Shown piece after piece: positions 34,097-42,070 of a stretch of DNA of 64,000 bases. This DNA comes from Myxococcales bacterium SG8_38 (GTDB taxonomy: Bacteria; Myxococcota_A; Polyangia; Polyangiales; Houyiibacteriaceae), in assembly GCA_001303415.1 (NCBI GenBank), contig LJTN01000001.1, forward strand, positions 28,593 through 92,592. Reading direction: 5' to 3'. Position 1 is the first letter of the stretch. The number at the start of each line of letters is the position of its first letter. Position numbers and translations under genes: made by a program. The notes beneath the pieces were generated by a model. It saw only the letters and a list, made by a program, of their open reading frames with translations. It did not search any database and was not told the DNA's origin.

Positions 34097-34853
34097 TTTT
34101 CCAGAGGGCGTGGCCTTGGTGGTCGGCGGGAGCGGCGGCATCGGCAGTGCGATCGCACGCGGTTTCGCCGTGGAGGGCGTGACGGTCGCGATCACGTATC
34201 GACACAACGAGGACACGGCTCGAAGCGTCGTCGACGAGATCGAAGCCGCCGGGGGGCGATGCTCGGCGCATCGAGTGGAGCTCGGCGATCTCGAGTCGGT
34301 TTCCCGTTGCCTCGATGAGCTGTCTCGAACGCATGGACAGATCCACACCATTGCGTACGCTGCCGGAACACACATCGATCAGCCATACATCAGCCAGCTC
34401 ACTCCGGAGCAGTGGCGCGACACCATGGACTGGGACGTGAACGGCTTCTTTCACGTGATTCACGCCGCGCTGCCACACTTGCGACAGAGCCGGGGCTCGA
34501 TCGTGTTTATCAGCTCGGCAGGCTTGAAGCGCTTCCCCCCCGGCGATGTGCTTTCGGTGGCACCGAAAGGCGCGATAGAGGCGTTGATGCGGGGAATCGC
34601 GCGCGAGGAGGGACGCTTCGGCATTCGAGCCAACAGCGTGGCAGTCGGCGTCGTCGATGCGGGGATGTTCCCCAAGCTGGTGGAGCGCGGCGAGCTGACC
34701 CAAGCCTGGCTCGACGCGGCGATGCGCAATACGCCGCTTCGGCGGTTTGGCAAGCCCGAAGAAATCGCCGACGCTGTCGTTTTCCTGGCCTCGGCGCGAG
34801 CACGGTACGTCACCGGTCAGACCCTCTTCGTAGACGGCGGTTACACGTTGTAG
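34089..34853 (+). CDS. SDR-fold protein lacking the catalytic tyrosine
   Basis: A 254-residue short-chain dehydrogenase-like protein with an intact glycine-rich motif (VVGGSGGIGSAIA) and the catalytic-region Ser (FISSAG), but the YxxxK motif is replaced: LSVAPKGAIEAL has the Lys, while the Tyr position is Ser. The C-terminal VTGQTLFVDGGYTL is typical. It may bind NAD(P) without standard dehydrogenase chemistry, or act by another mechanism. I chose the GTG at 34089 because GGGAG lies seven bases upstream; it overlaps the fadD3 stop. Position after fadD3 suggests HIP-CoA metabolism, but no reaction is assigned. Confidence 0.8.
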   Translation: MSDFPEGVALVVGGSGGIGSAIARGFAVEGVTVAITYRHNEDTARSVVDEIEAAGGRCSAHRVELGDLESVSRCLDELSRTHGQIHTIAYAAGTHIDQPYISQLTPEQWRDTMDWDVNGFFHVIHAALPHLRQSRGSIVFISSAGLKRFPPGDVLSVAPKGAIEALMRGIAREEGRFGIRANSVAVGVVDAGMFPKLVERGELTQAWLDAAMRNTPLRRFGKPEEIADAVVFLASARARYVTGQTLFVDGGYTL

Positions 34854-34888
34854 CGGCATGCCGAGCTAAGTAGACTGCCGACGAAAGC

Positions 34889-35302
34889 ATGGGACGGGTC
34901 CTGTTCGACGAGAGCGACAAACCACTGATGCGGATGACCTATCAGGGTTTGTGCGATGACGCGGAGTGGCAGCGTCACATCGATCGGATGTCCGAGTGGG
35001 CCCGCCGCGGACAGCCGTACGCGGTCGTGATCGACGCGCGGGAGGTCGGCGGGGTTCCCGCAACGCAACGCAAAGGCATCATCCAGTGGATCGACCGGGA
35101 TCGCCAGCACCTCAAGATCAACTGCGCGGGCGGCGCCCTCATTTTTTCGAGCCCTATTCAGCAGGGGCTTTGGACCGCTATCTCGTGGGTGACGCCGAGC
35201 CCAATTCCGGTGAAGGTCTTTCGCCAAGTGCCGTCTGCGGAGTCGTGGCTTCTCCAGATGCTGGCGGAGAAGTTTCCATCGATTGGCGTGGGCCTCCCAT
35301 GA
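34889..35302 (+). CDS. Small STAS-like protein of unknown function (paralog B)
   Basis: A 137-residue soluble protein, apparently related to the protein at 31861-32364 (shared RGQP, a QRK/HRK-helix with W(I/L)D, and similar spacing to the C-terminal helix ESWLLQMLAEKF). It has no known catalytic motif. Its stop overlaps the next fadD ATG (ATGA), so it is cotranslated with an acyl-CoA synthetase, while its paralog borders the echA20 operon. A scaffold or regulatory role is a guess. Translation start at 34889 gives MGRVLFDES. Confidence 0.6.
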   Translation: MGRVLFDESDKPLMRMTYQGLCDDAEWQRHIDRMSEWARRGQPYAVVIDAREVGGVPATQRKGIIQWIDRDRQHLKINCAGGALIFSSPIQQGLWTAISWVTPSPIPVKVFRQVPSAESWLLQMLAEKFPSIGVGLP

Positions 35303-36993
35303 GCGAACCGAGCGAGCGGACGGGTCGCTTGGCCGCGGTCGAAGCACGGCTTCTTGCCAAGGGGTCGCCGTTCGAGCTCGCCGAAGAAGACGTGCTTGGT
35401 GAGCGTGTTCGGGTATTCGCGAACCGTGCGCGCTCCCTTCGTGACGTGCTCTTACGCGCACGAGAGCGGGCGAATGCAGAGTACATGGTATTTCGCGAAG
35501 GCGATCGCGAGAGGCGGTACACCTTCGGGGAGCACGAGCAGCTCGTCGCGAGCGCAGCGGCCGCGTTTGCCGATCGCTTCGGTGTGGGCCCGGGCGACCG
35601 TGTCGCAATCTTGGCGGCCAACTGCCCCGAATGGGTAATCTCGTTCTGGGCGACCATCAGCCTCGGCGCGATCTGCGTCGGGCTCAACGGCTGGTGGACC
35701 GAGGACGAGACTCGCTATGCCATTGGACACAGCAAGCCGAAGCTTCTCATCGCGGATCGCAAGCGGGCTGCGCGCATCACGGGGGAGCCGGCGGTGCCCA
35801 TGGTCATCGTGGAGGACGGCTTCGACGCGCTTCTGGCCGCATATCCGGATGCGACGCTTCCGACACAACCGATCGCGGAAAACGATCCGGCCATCATGCT
35901 CTATACGAGCGGCACGACGGGGCGCGCCAAAGGCGTCGTTCACACGCACGGCAACGTCACCAACATGATCATGGTCAGCTTCTTTCACGGAGCCCGGCTG
36001 ATGATGGCCGACCCAAAACGGTCCGAGCTTCCGGAGCTTCCCAACAGCATCCTGGTCACCAGCCCGCTGTTTCACGTCTCCGGGCTGCATTGCGCGGCGG
36101 TAACGGCGCTCGCGGGCGGGGCGAAAACGGTGTGGCCCATGGGGCGCTTCGATCCCGAGGCGGTCCTCGGTCTCATCGAGCGCGAGCGGGTCACGGGCTG
36201 GGGTTACACGGCAACCGTGTTGCACCGCCTGCTCAATCACCCGAAGGCGCGAGAGCACGACTTGAGCTCGTTCCGTTCGGTGGGCGGTGGCGGCTCGCCG
36301 ATTCCGGCGCCACTCTTGGAAAAGGCCCGAGCCCTCTTTCCTCAGTGCAGCCACACCATGGGCGTTGGATACGGGCTGACGGAAGGCACGGCCTTTGCGA
36401 CACTCAACGCGGGCGAAGAGCTGGCCGAGGATCCTGCCTCGGTCGGACGGCCGGTCCCGTGCGTCGAGATCGAGATTCGTGACGAACGAGGGCGGCCGGT
36501 GCCTTCTGGCGAGGAAGGCGAGATACACCTGCGCGGCCCGTTGGTGATGCTCGAGTATTGGAACGATCCTGAAGCGACCAGGGCGGCCATCAAGCCCGGC
36601 CGATGGCTCAACACCGGAGACGTAGGCCGGCTGCAGGACGGGAAGCTCTACATCGCGTCACGCAAGCGCGACCTCATTCTACGCGGCGGGGAGAACGTCT
36701 ATCCGTTCGAAATCGAGCAGCGTCTCGAAGCACACCCTGCGGTCGCGGAAGCAGCCGTGATCGGGGTCGAGCACGAGGAGCTGGGTCAAGAAGTGAAAGC
36801 CATCGTCGTTCTCGAGGAGAACCACGAGATCTCGGACGAGGAGCTTCAGCGATGGGTTGCGGACGCCCTCGCGTACTACAAAGTGCCAACGCGGTGGGAG
36901 CGTCGAACGACCCCACTGCCGCGCAACGCAACCGGAAAGGTGCTGAAAAACGCCCTCCGCGACCCGAAGGATTCGATGTTCATCGAGGAGTAA
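35299..36993 (+). CDS. Acyl-CoA synthetase (FadD family)
   Basis: A 564-residue AMP-forming acyl-CoA ligase. P-loop YTSGTTGRAKGVVHTHGN near residue 210, GVGYGLTEGTAFATLN, WLNTGDVGRLQDGKLYIASRKRD, RGGENVYPFEIE and the Lys in LPRNATGKVLKNAL are all present, so it should be active. It carries a longer N-terminus (about 45 residues before the canonical start) than FadD3. Substrate is unknown; the setting suggests a steroid side-chain or fragment acid, and the next gene 4 bp downstream encodes a thiolase. The ATG at 35299 overlaps the preceding stop. Confidence 0.85.
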   Translation: MSEPSERTGRLAAVEARLLAKGSPFELAEEDVLGERVRVFANRARSLRDVLLRARERANAEYMVFREGDRERRYTFGEHEQLVASAAAAFADRFGVGPGDRVAILAANCPEWVISFWATISLGAICVGLNGWWTEDETRYAIGHSKPKLLIADRKRAARITGEPAVPMVIVEDGFDALLAAYPDATLPTQPIAENDPAIMLYTSGTTGRAKGVVHTHGNVTNMIMVSFFHGARLMMADPKRSELPELPNSILVTSPLFHVSGLHCAAVTALAGGAKTVWPMGRFDPEAVLGLIERERVTGWGYTATVLHRLLNHPKAREHDLSSFRSVGGGGSPIPAPLLEKARALFPQCSHTMGVGYGLTEGTAFATLNAGEELAEDPASVGRPVPCVEIEIRDERGRPVPSGEEGEIHLRGPLVMLEYWNDPEATRAAIKPGRWLNTGDVGRLQDGKLYIASRKRDLILRGGENVYPFEIEQRLEAHPAVAEAAVIGVEHEELGQEVKAIVVLEENHEISDEELQRWVADALAYYKVPTRWERRTTPLPRNATGKVLKNALRDPKDSMFIEE

Positions 36994-36996
36994 GTC

Positions 36997-38217
36997 ATGC
37001 CCGAAGCCGTGATCGTTTCTACCGCGCGCACTCCGATCGGGCGCGCGTTCAAAGGTTCCCTCGTCGAGATGCGTCCCGACGACCTGGCCGCCATCGCGGT
37101 GAAGGCCGCCCTTGCGAAGGTCTCCAACTTGGACCCTTCCATGGTGGAAGATCTGATGCTCGGCTGCGCACAGCCTGCCGGCGAGCACGGCTACAACATG
37201 GCGCGCGTGGTGAGCCTGCTATCGGGCGTGGGCTGCCCCGGTACGACCGTCAATCGCTACTGCTCTTCGTCGCTACAAACGATCCGAATGGCCGCGCACG
37301 CGATCAAGGCGGGGGAAGGCGACTGCTTCATTGCCGCGGGCGTCGAGTGCGTCAGCCGCTTTGCCCTAGGCAAAGCCGACGGCATGGAAAACACCAAGAA
37401 CCCCAAGTTCGGTGCGGCCGAGGCGCGCATGGCGGAGCACATGTCGCCGGATCGCGGCAATTGGGAGCCCGCGCCCGGGCTGCCCGACGTATACATCACC
37501 ATGCTGCAAACGGCGGAAAACGTCGCGCAGTACGTCGCGGTCTCCCGGGAGGCGCAGGACGAATTCGCGGCGCTCTCCCAGCAGCGGGCGGAGGCGGCGC
37601 AAAAGTCCGGTTTCTTTGCGGAGGAAATCACGCCGGTCACCACACCGAGCGGCAACGTAGTCGACGCGGACGACTGTCCGCGTCATGGAACGACAGTCGA
37701 GAAGCTCGCAGGGCTCAAGCCCGTGCTCCTCGAGCAAATGGGGAGACGTGCCACGGTGACCGCCGGGAATGCCTGCCCTCTCAACGACGGTGCAGCCGCT
37801 GTCATCGTCATGAGCGATACCAGGGCCGAAGAGCTGGGGATCAAGCCCTTGGTTCGCATCGCCTCTACCGGCGTTTCGTCGCTCAATCCGGAGATCATGG
37901 GCCTCGGCCCCGTCGAAGCCAGCAGGCAAGCGCTCCAACGAGCGGGCCTGACGATGAAGGACATCGACCTGGTCGAAATCAACGAGGCGTTTGCCGCGCA
38001 GGTCATACCCTCGGCGCGCCAGCTCGACGTGCCGATCGAAAAGCTCAACGTCAATGGAGGGGCAATCGCCCTCGGCCATCCTTTCGGGCAAACCGGCGCC
38101 CGGATCATGACGACGCTGATCCACAACCTGCAGTCTCGCGGCGGGCGCTACGGTCTCGAGACGATGTGCGTGGGCGGCGGCCAGGGAATGGCCGCGGTAA
38201 TCGAGCGGCTGGACTGA
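36997..38217 (+). CDS. Acetyl-CoA acetyltransferase / 3-ketoacyl-CoA thiolase
   Basis: A 406-residue thiolase, 4 bp after the preceding fadD. Catalytic Cys89 lies in TVNRYCSSSLQTIRMA, with NEAFAAQVI, NGGAIALGHPFGQTGARIM and the second Cys in ETMCVGGGQGMAAVIERL. It belongs to the FadA/AtoB type of degradative thiolases and is clearly distinct from the FadA6-like protein at 24792. A role in thiolysis of steroid side-chain or ring-derived 3-ketoacyl-CoA is inference from location. FadA5 function (side chain) is possible but not specifically supported. Confidence 0.85.
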   Translation: MPEAVIVSTARTPIGRAFKGSLVEMRPDDLAAIAVKAALAKVSNLDPSMVEDLMLGCAQPAGEHGYNMARVVSLLSGVGCPGTTVNRYCSSSLQTIRMAAHAIKAGEGDCFIAAGVECVSRFALGKADGMENTKNPKFGAAEARMAEHMSPDRGNWEPAPGLPDVYITMLQTAENVAQYVAVSREAQDEFAALSQQRAEAAQKSGFFAEEITPVTTPSGNVVDADDCPRHGTTVEKLAGLKPVLLEQMGRRATVTAGNACPLNDGAAAVIVMSDTRAEELGIKPLVRIASTGVSSLNPEIMGLGPVEASRQALQRAGLTMKDIDLVEINEAFAAQVIPSARQLDVPIEKLNVNGGAIALGHPFGQTGARIMTTLIHNLQSRGGRYGLETMCVGGGQGMAAVIERLD

Positions 38218-38364
38218 CCGAGCGCATGAGTGGAGCTATGCTCGAGCGTTTCATTTCTTGGATCGACCGCTGACCGCACAGACCGCCGGAATCGCATTGA
38301 CGATTCAGGTGGCCGTGAGAACCACACCGCCGACCGCAATGCTAGGATCGCGACGCGAGGGCCT

Positions 38365-39267
38365 TTGGATAGAGCGATCCCCGACGAAGAGCCGAGAGCC
38401 TTTTGGCGGTTGGCGACCGCGTGCACTGCACTGCTCTCGCTGTTGAACTGGAGTTGGTACGCCTGGGCGAGGGAGATTCCCGGGTCGCTTGCGCTCTACA
38501 TCATCGCCGGAAGCGGGCTCTACTTCGTGCTGCTGCGATGGCTCACCGGGATTCGTTTCGCAGACCTGTCACGAGAGGCACGGTTCGTGGTGGTGAGCGC
38601 CACGCTGCTGCTAACCCTATTCTTGGCTTTTGGACGAGTCAACACGTACCAGAAGGTTTGGAAAGAATTCGTGCCCGTCGGCATGCAGTGGCCCCTTTTG
38701 GGGTTCGCGTACTTCGCCACGTGCAGCGTGCTGTTGCGCTTGGTCGTCCCGTACCTCCTCGTGCGCTTCAAGCTGCGACACCCGCCACGAGAGTATGGCT
38801 ACGTGGTGCGTGGGGGGACCCGTTGGCGTTGGGTTTATCTCGGTTTGTTCATAGCGATGATCCCCCTCGTGTTGTGGGCCTCATCGCTCGCGGATTTTCA
38901 AGCGAGCTACCCGCAAGCACGCGGCATCGTCGTTGGCGACCAAGCCTCGATTCGTCTGTTTCTGCTCTATCACGCCGCGTACTTCATGATGTTCTTGTCG
39001 GGCGAGAGCTTCTGGCGCGGGTACATGAGCTTCGGCCTGGGACGTGATCTCGACATCCTGGCCCTTCCTTGGATGGTGATGCTCTACAGCATCGGTCACT
39101 ACGCCAAACCGATTCTGGAAGTGAACGGCTCGATCGTTGCGGGCTACGTGCTTGGCTATCTCGCCCTACGGCACCGCTCGTTCTTTCTCGGCGCCCTCCT
39201 CCATTGGTCGATCGCCCTCACCATGGACCTCGCAGTCCTCTGGCACCGCGGCATCGACTGGCACTAG
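38365..39267 (+). CDS. CPBP-type intramembrane protease-like protein
   Basis: An integral membrane protein of about 300 residues with some seven or eight hydrophobic segments. Late motifs GESFWRGYMSFG (Glu and Arg spaced as in the ExxxR part of CPBP/ABI proteases), SIGHYAKP (His) and LLHWSIALTMD (His, Asp) resemble the four conserved CPBP motifs, but the first motif lacks the usual paired EE. Either a divergent Rce1-like protease or a non-proteolytic relative. The start is uncertain: I favour a TTG at 38365 behind GAGGG; the frame is open from a GTG at 38230. It lies between two steroid operons. Its TAG stop lies in a repeat arm. Confidence 0.6.
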   Translation: MDRAIPDEEPRAFWRLATACTALLSLLNWSWYAWAREIPGSLALYIIAGSGLYFVLLRWLTGIRFADLSREARFVVVSATLLLTLFLAFGRVNTYQKVWKEFVPVGMQWPLLGFAYFATCSVLLRLVVPYLLVRFKLRHPPREYGYVVRGGTRWRWVYLGLFIAMIPLVLWASSLADFQASYPQARGIVVGDQASIRLFLLYHAAYFMMFLSGESFWRGYMSFGLGRDLDILALPWMVMLYSIGHYAKPILEVNGSIVAGYVLGYLALRHRSFFLGALLHWSIALTMDLAVLWHRGIDWH

Positions 39268-39323
39268 GGACACGCAGCACCTTCAAAAACCCCATCATTC
39301 CGGCTAGGGAGGAGCGTGTCCCC
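39264..39323. repeat. REP-like inverted repeat, GGGACACGC arms
   Basis: GGGACACGC (39267-39275) and GCGTGTCCC (39314-39322) are perfect 9-bp inverted arms 38 bp apart. The left arm is preceded by CTA, so the CTAG supplies the stop codon of the CPBP-type gene. A related single arm with CTAG is at 7174-7186. It could be a terminator-like hairpin or a REP-family element; it ends 11 bp before a KstR-like operator. Confidence 0.5.
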
Positions 39324-39333
39324 TTGCAGAAAG

Positions 39334-39347
39334 TGGAACATGTTTCA
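39334..39347. promoter_or_regulatory. KstR-like operator (FadE30/ipdF operon)
   Basis: TGGAACATGTTTCA matches TnnAACnnGTTnnA. It lies just 12 bp upstream of the first start codon of a six-gene plus-strand operon (39360-45164). The short distance means the operator overlaps the promoter or the transcript leader is very short. Confidence 0.75.
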
Positions 39348-39359
39348 GTCTAGTGGCGA

Positions 39360-40382
39360 GTGACGGATGTGAACCGACAGATATTGCTGAGGAAGCGTCC
39401 TGTCGGGATGCCGTCGGCCGAGGATTTCGCGTGCGCGGAGCAGCCCGTCGGAAGCCCGGGACCGGGGGAGGTATTGCTCCGCAATCTGTATCTGTCGATC
39501 GATCCGGCCATTCGCGGATGGATGAGCGACGCGAAATCCTACCTCCCGCCGATCCGAATCGGTGAGCCGATCCGAAGCGGGACCCTCTCCCAGATCGTCG
39601 CGTCGGATGCCGAGGGTTGGCCCGAGGGGCTGATCGTTCAAGCGCTGGCAGCGTGGGAGTCGTACAGCGTCGTGCCGACGCACAACTTGCACGGAAAGGT
39701 GCGACCCATCGCAGGTATCCCGCTGCATGCCATGTTGAGCGTGCTCGGCGGCACCGGGTTGACCGCCTACTTCGGCTTGCTCGAGGTGGGAAACCCTCGC
39801 GCCGCAGAAACGGTCGTCGTATCTGCCGCTGCAGGCGGTGTCGGGTCGATCGTCGGTCAGATCGCCAAGATCGAGAGCTGCCAAACCGTCGGGCTCACGG
39901 GAAGCGACGAAAAGTGCGCCTGGCTCGTCGAAGAGCTCGGCTACGATCTCGCCATCAACTACAAGACCGCAAATCTGCGCGCCGCGCTCGCAAAATCCTG
40001 CCCTCGTGGCATCGACGTGTTTTTCGACAGCGTGGGTGGCGAGATCCTCAATACGGCCCTGACTCGGCTCGCCCATCATGGACGCGTCGTCTTGTGCGGC
40101 GCCATCTCGCAGATCAACGCGCCCGAGCTACCGCCCGGTCCGAGCAACTATCTCCAACTTCTCGCCAAAAGCGCACGAATGCAAGGCTTCACCACGTTGG
40201 ATTTCGCCAATCGCTACGATGAAGCCCGCGAGCGGCTCGCCGGCTGGATCATCGAGGGCAAGCTCCGCTATCGCGACGACATCGTCGAGGGGCTCGACCG
40301 CGCACCGGAGCACTTGCTTCGACTATTCAGCGGCGAGCATCGCGGAAAGCTCATGGTCAAGTTGGCCGAGGCAGAGGTGTGA
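39360..40382 (+). CDS. MDR-family NADP-dependent oxidoreductase (PTGR/CurA-like)
   Basis: A 340-residue medium-chain reductase without zinc ligands, of the leukotriene B4 12-hydroxydehydrogenase/prostaglandin reductase/CurA group, which reduce enone double bonds. Signatures are YLSIDPAIRGWMSD near residue 50, GGTGLTAYFGLLEVG, VVSAAAGGVGSIVGQIAK near residue 160 and FDSVGGEILNTAL. An enone or enoyl-CoA steroid intermediate is a plausible substrate, given its place at the head of the FadE30/ipdF operon. The start is a GTG at 39360 with no clear Shine-Dalgarno, 12 bp after the operator; a GTG at 39369 is also in frame. Confidence 0.8.
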   Translation: MTDVNRQILLRKRPVGMPSAEDFACAEQPVGSPGPGEVLLRNLYLSIDPAIRGWMSDAKSYLPPIRIGEPIRSGTLSQIVASDAEGWPEGLIVQALAAWESYSVVPTHNLHGKVRPIAGIPLHAMLSVLGGTGLTAYFGLLEVGNPRAAETVVVSAAAGGVGSIVGQIAKIESCQTVGLTGSDEKCAWLVEELGYDLAINYKTANLRAALAKSCPRGIDVFFDSVGGEILNTALTRLAHHGRVVLCGAISQINAPELPPGPSNYLQLLAKSARMQGFTTLDFANRYDEARERLAGWIIEGKLRYRDDIVEGLDRAPEHLLRLFSGEHRGKLMVKLAEAEV

Positions 40383-40384
40383 GT

Positions 40385-41287
40385 ATGGCTGGTGTTTGTG
40401 AGGGACGGGTCGTGATCGTGACGGGTGCGGGACGCGGCATTGGCCGGGAGCACGCGCTCGAGTTCGCGAGACAAGGTGCGAAGGTCGTGGTCAACGATCT
40501 CGGGGTAAGCAACAGCGGCGAAGAACCGACCGACGGACCGGCGCACGAAGTCGTCCGCGCCATTGTCGACATGGGCGGCGAAGCAGTGGCGAACGGCGCA
40601 GACGTGGCGGACTGGGACCAAGCCGAGGCGCTCGTCCGGCAGGCCATCGACCAGTTCGGACGGCTCGACGTGGTCGTCAACAACGCAGGATTCGTGCGCG
40701 ATCGCATGTTCGTCAGTTGCAGCGAGGAAGAGTGGGATGCCGTGATACGGGTCCACCTCAAGGGACACTTCTGCGTCTCACGGCACGCCGCGGCGTACTG
40801 GCGGGAACGGGTCAAGGCCGGCGACGAGGTCGATGGCCGCATCATCAATACGAGCTCCGGCGCCGGCGTGCTGGGCAGCGTTGGGCAATCGAGCTACTCG
40901 GCTGCGAAGGCAGGAATCGCAACCTTGACTCTGGTCCAGGCTGCCGAGCTCGGCCGCTACGGAATCACGGCAAACGCAATTTGCCCCATCGCGCGAACGC
41001 GAATGACCGAGGTCTTCGGTGACGCGATGAAGGCTCCCGACGAAGGCTTCGATCAGAACGATCCGGCCAACGTGTCACCTTTCGTGGTCTGGCTCGGCAG
41101 CCCGCAGTCGCGTGGGGTTACCGGGCGGGTATGGGAGGCATTCGGCGGGACCATCACCGTTTTCGACGGTTACCGTCGGGAGCAAACCATCGACATCGGA
41201 AGGCGATGGAATCCGGCCGATATAGGTCCTGCGGTCGAAGAGCTGCTTTCCAAGGCGCGCCCTTTGGTCAAGGTATACGGCGCATGA
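40385..41287 (+). CDS. SDR oxidoreductase (Rv3548c-like)
   Basis: A 300-residue SDR with VTGAGRGIGREHALEFA, an Asp-containing second loop (VVVNDLG), NAGFVRDRMF, NTSSGAG and catalytic YSAAK. The long VVVNDLGVSNSGEEPTDGPAHEVV insertion is characteristic of the dehydrogenase part of peroxisomal MFE-2/17-beta-HSD4-type enzymes, so a 3-hydroxyacyl-CoA dehydrogenase role is likely. Order and sequence recall mycobacterial Rv3548c. I chose ATG 40385, with AGAGG seven bases upstream, over the GTG at 40379 that overlaps the previous stop. It overlaps the next SDR by 4 nt. Confidence 0.82.
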   Translation: MAGVCEGRVVIVTGAGRGIGREHALEFARQGAKVVVNDLGVSNSGEEPTDGPAHEVVRAIVDMGGEAVANGADVADWDQAEALVRQAIDQFGRLDVVVNNAGFVRDRMFVSCSEEEWDAVIRVHLKGHFCVSRHAAAYWRERVKAGDEVDGRIINTSSGAGVLGSVGQSSYSAAKAGIATLTLVQAAELGRYGITANAICPIARTRMTEVFGDAMKAPDEGFDQNDPANVSPFVVWLGSPQSRGVTGRVWEAFGGTITVFDGYRREQTIDIGRRWNPADIGPAVEELLSKARPLVKVYGA

Positions 41288-42066
41288 GTCAGAATCTCGA
41301 CTTCACCGATCGAGTCGTCTTGGTGACCGGCGGGAGCCGCGGCATCGGGCGGGCGATCACTGAAGCATTCCTCCGTGCGGGTGCCGAAGTGGCCATATGC
41401 GGACGACGGGCCCCGGATGCGCTGCCGAGCGCAGGCGGCAAGCGTACCCTCTTCGTCGGCGCAGATGTGCGTGATGCCGATCAAGTCGAGAATATGGTCG
41501 GCGAGGTGCACGATCGATTAGGGCGCCTCGATGTTTTGATCAACAACGCGGGGGGGGCGCCCCATGCCGAAGCTGCCACGGCGTCACCTCGCTTCTCGGA
41601 GAAGGTCATTCAGCTCAATCTCGTCGCGGCATTGCACTGCGCGCAGCAGGCCAATCGAATCATGCAAGCGCAAGAGTCCGGCGGCTCCATCATCAACATC
41701 GCGAGCGTTTCCGGCGTCCGGCCCTCCCCCGGAACTGCGGCGTACGGGGCGGCCAAGGCAGGCCTGATCAACCTCACCGGAACGCTAGCCATCGAGTGGG
41801 CGCCCAAGGTGCGAGTCAACGCCATCTCGGCGGGCCTGATCCGGACCGAGCAGGCACATCTTCACTACGGAGACGAGGCCGGCATGGCCCGAGTCGCGGA
41901 AACCGTCCCCCTCAGGCGTCTGGGAGCCCCCGAAGACGTCGCTTCCGCATGCCTCTACCTCGCATCCCCCCTCGCCTCGTACGTCAGTGGCGCGAATCTG
42001 TTGCTTCACGGCGGAGGAGAAACGCCCGCGTTTCTTTCGGCTGCGAAGGCCAATCGCGAAGAGTGA
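41284..42066 (+). CDS. SDR oxidoreductase (Rv3549c-like)
   Basis: A 260-residue classical SDR: VTGGSRGIGRAITEAFL, an Arg-containing loop after strand 2 (VAICGRRAP, compatible with NADP), NNAGGAPHAEA, NIASVSG and catalytic YGAAK. The C-terminus YVSGANLLLHGGGE is typical. The ATG at 41284 overlaps the stop of the preceding SDR. Two adjacent SDRs in this arrangement recall the mycobacterial Rv3548c-Rv3549c pair. Substrate probably an intermediate of steroid ring or side-chain oxidation; not determinable from sequence. Confidence 0.82.
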   Translation: MSQNLDFTDRVVLVTGGSRGIGRAITEAFLRAGAEVAICGRRAPDALPSAGGKRTLFVGADVRDADQVENMVGEVHDRLGRLDVLINNAGGAPHAEAATASPRFSEKVIQLNLVAALHCAQQANRIMQAQESGGSIINIASVSGVRPSPGTAAYGAAKAGLINLTGTLAIEWAPKVRVNAISAGLIRTEQAHLHYGDEAGMARVAETVPLRRLGAPEDVASACLYLASPLASYVSGANLLLHGGGETPAFLSAAKANREE

Positions 42067-42070
42067 GCCC

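Noticed and set aside
38230..38364. GTG start at 38230 for the CPBP-type membrane protein
   Set aside because: The added 45 residues are hydrophilic, Arg/Asp/Asn-rich and without family likeness; a TTG at 38365 behind GAGGG gives a start just before the first membrane segment. Not fully excluded.
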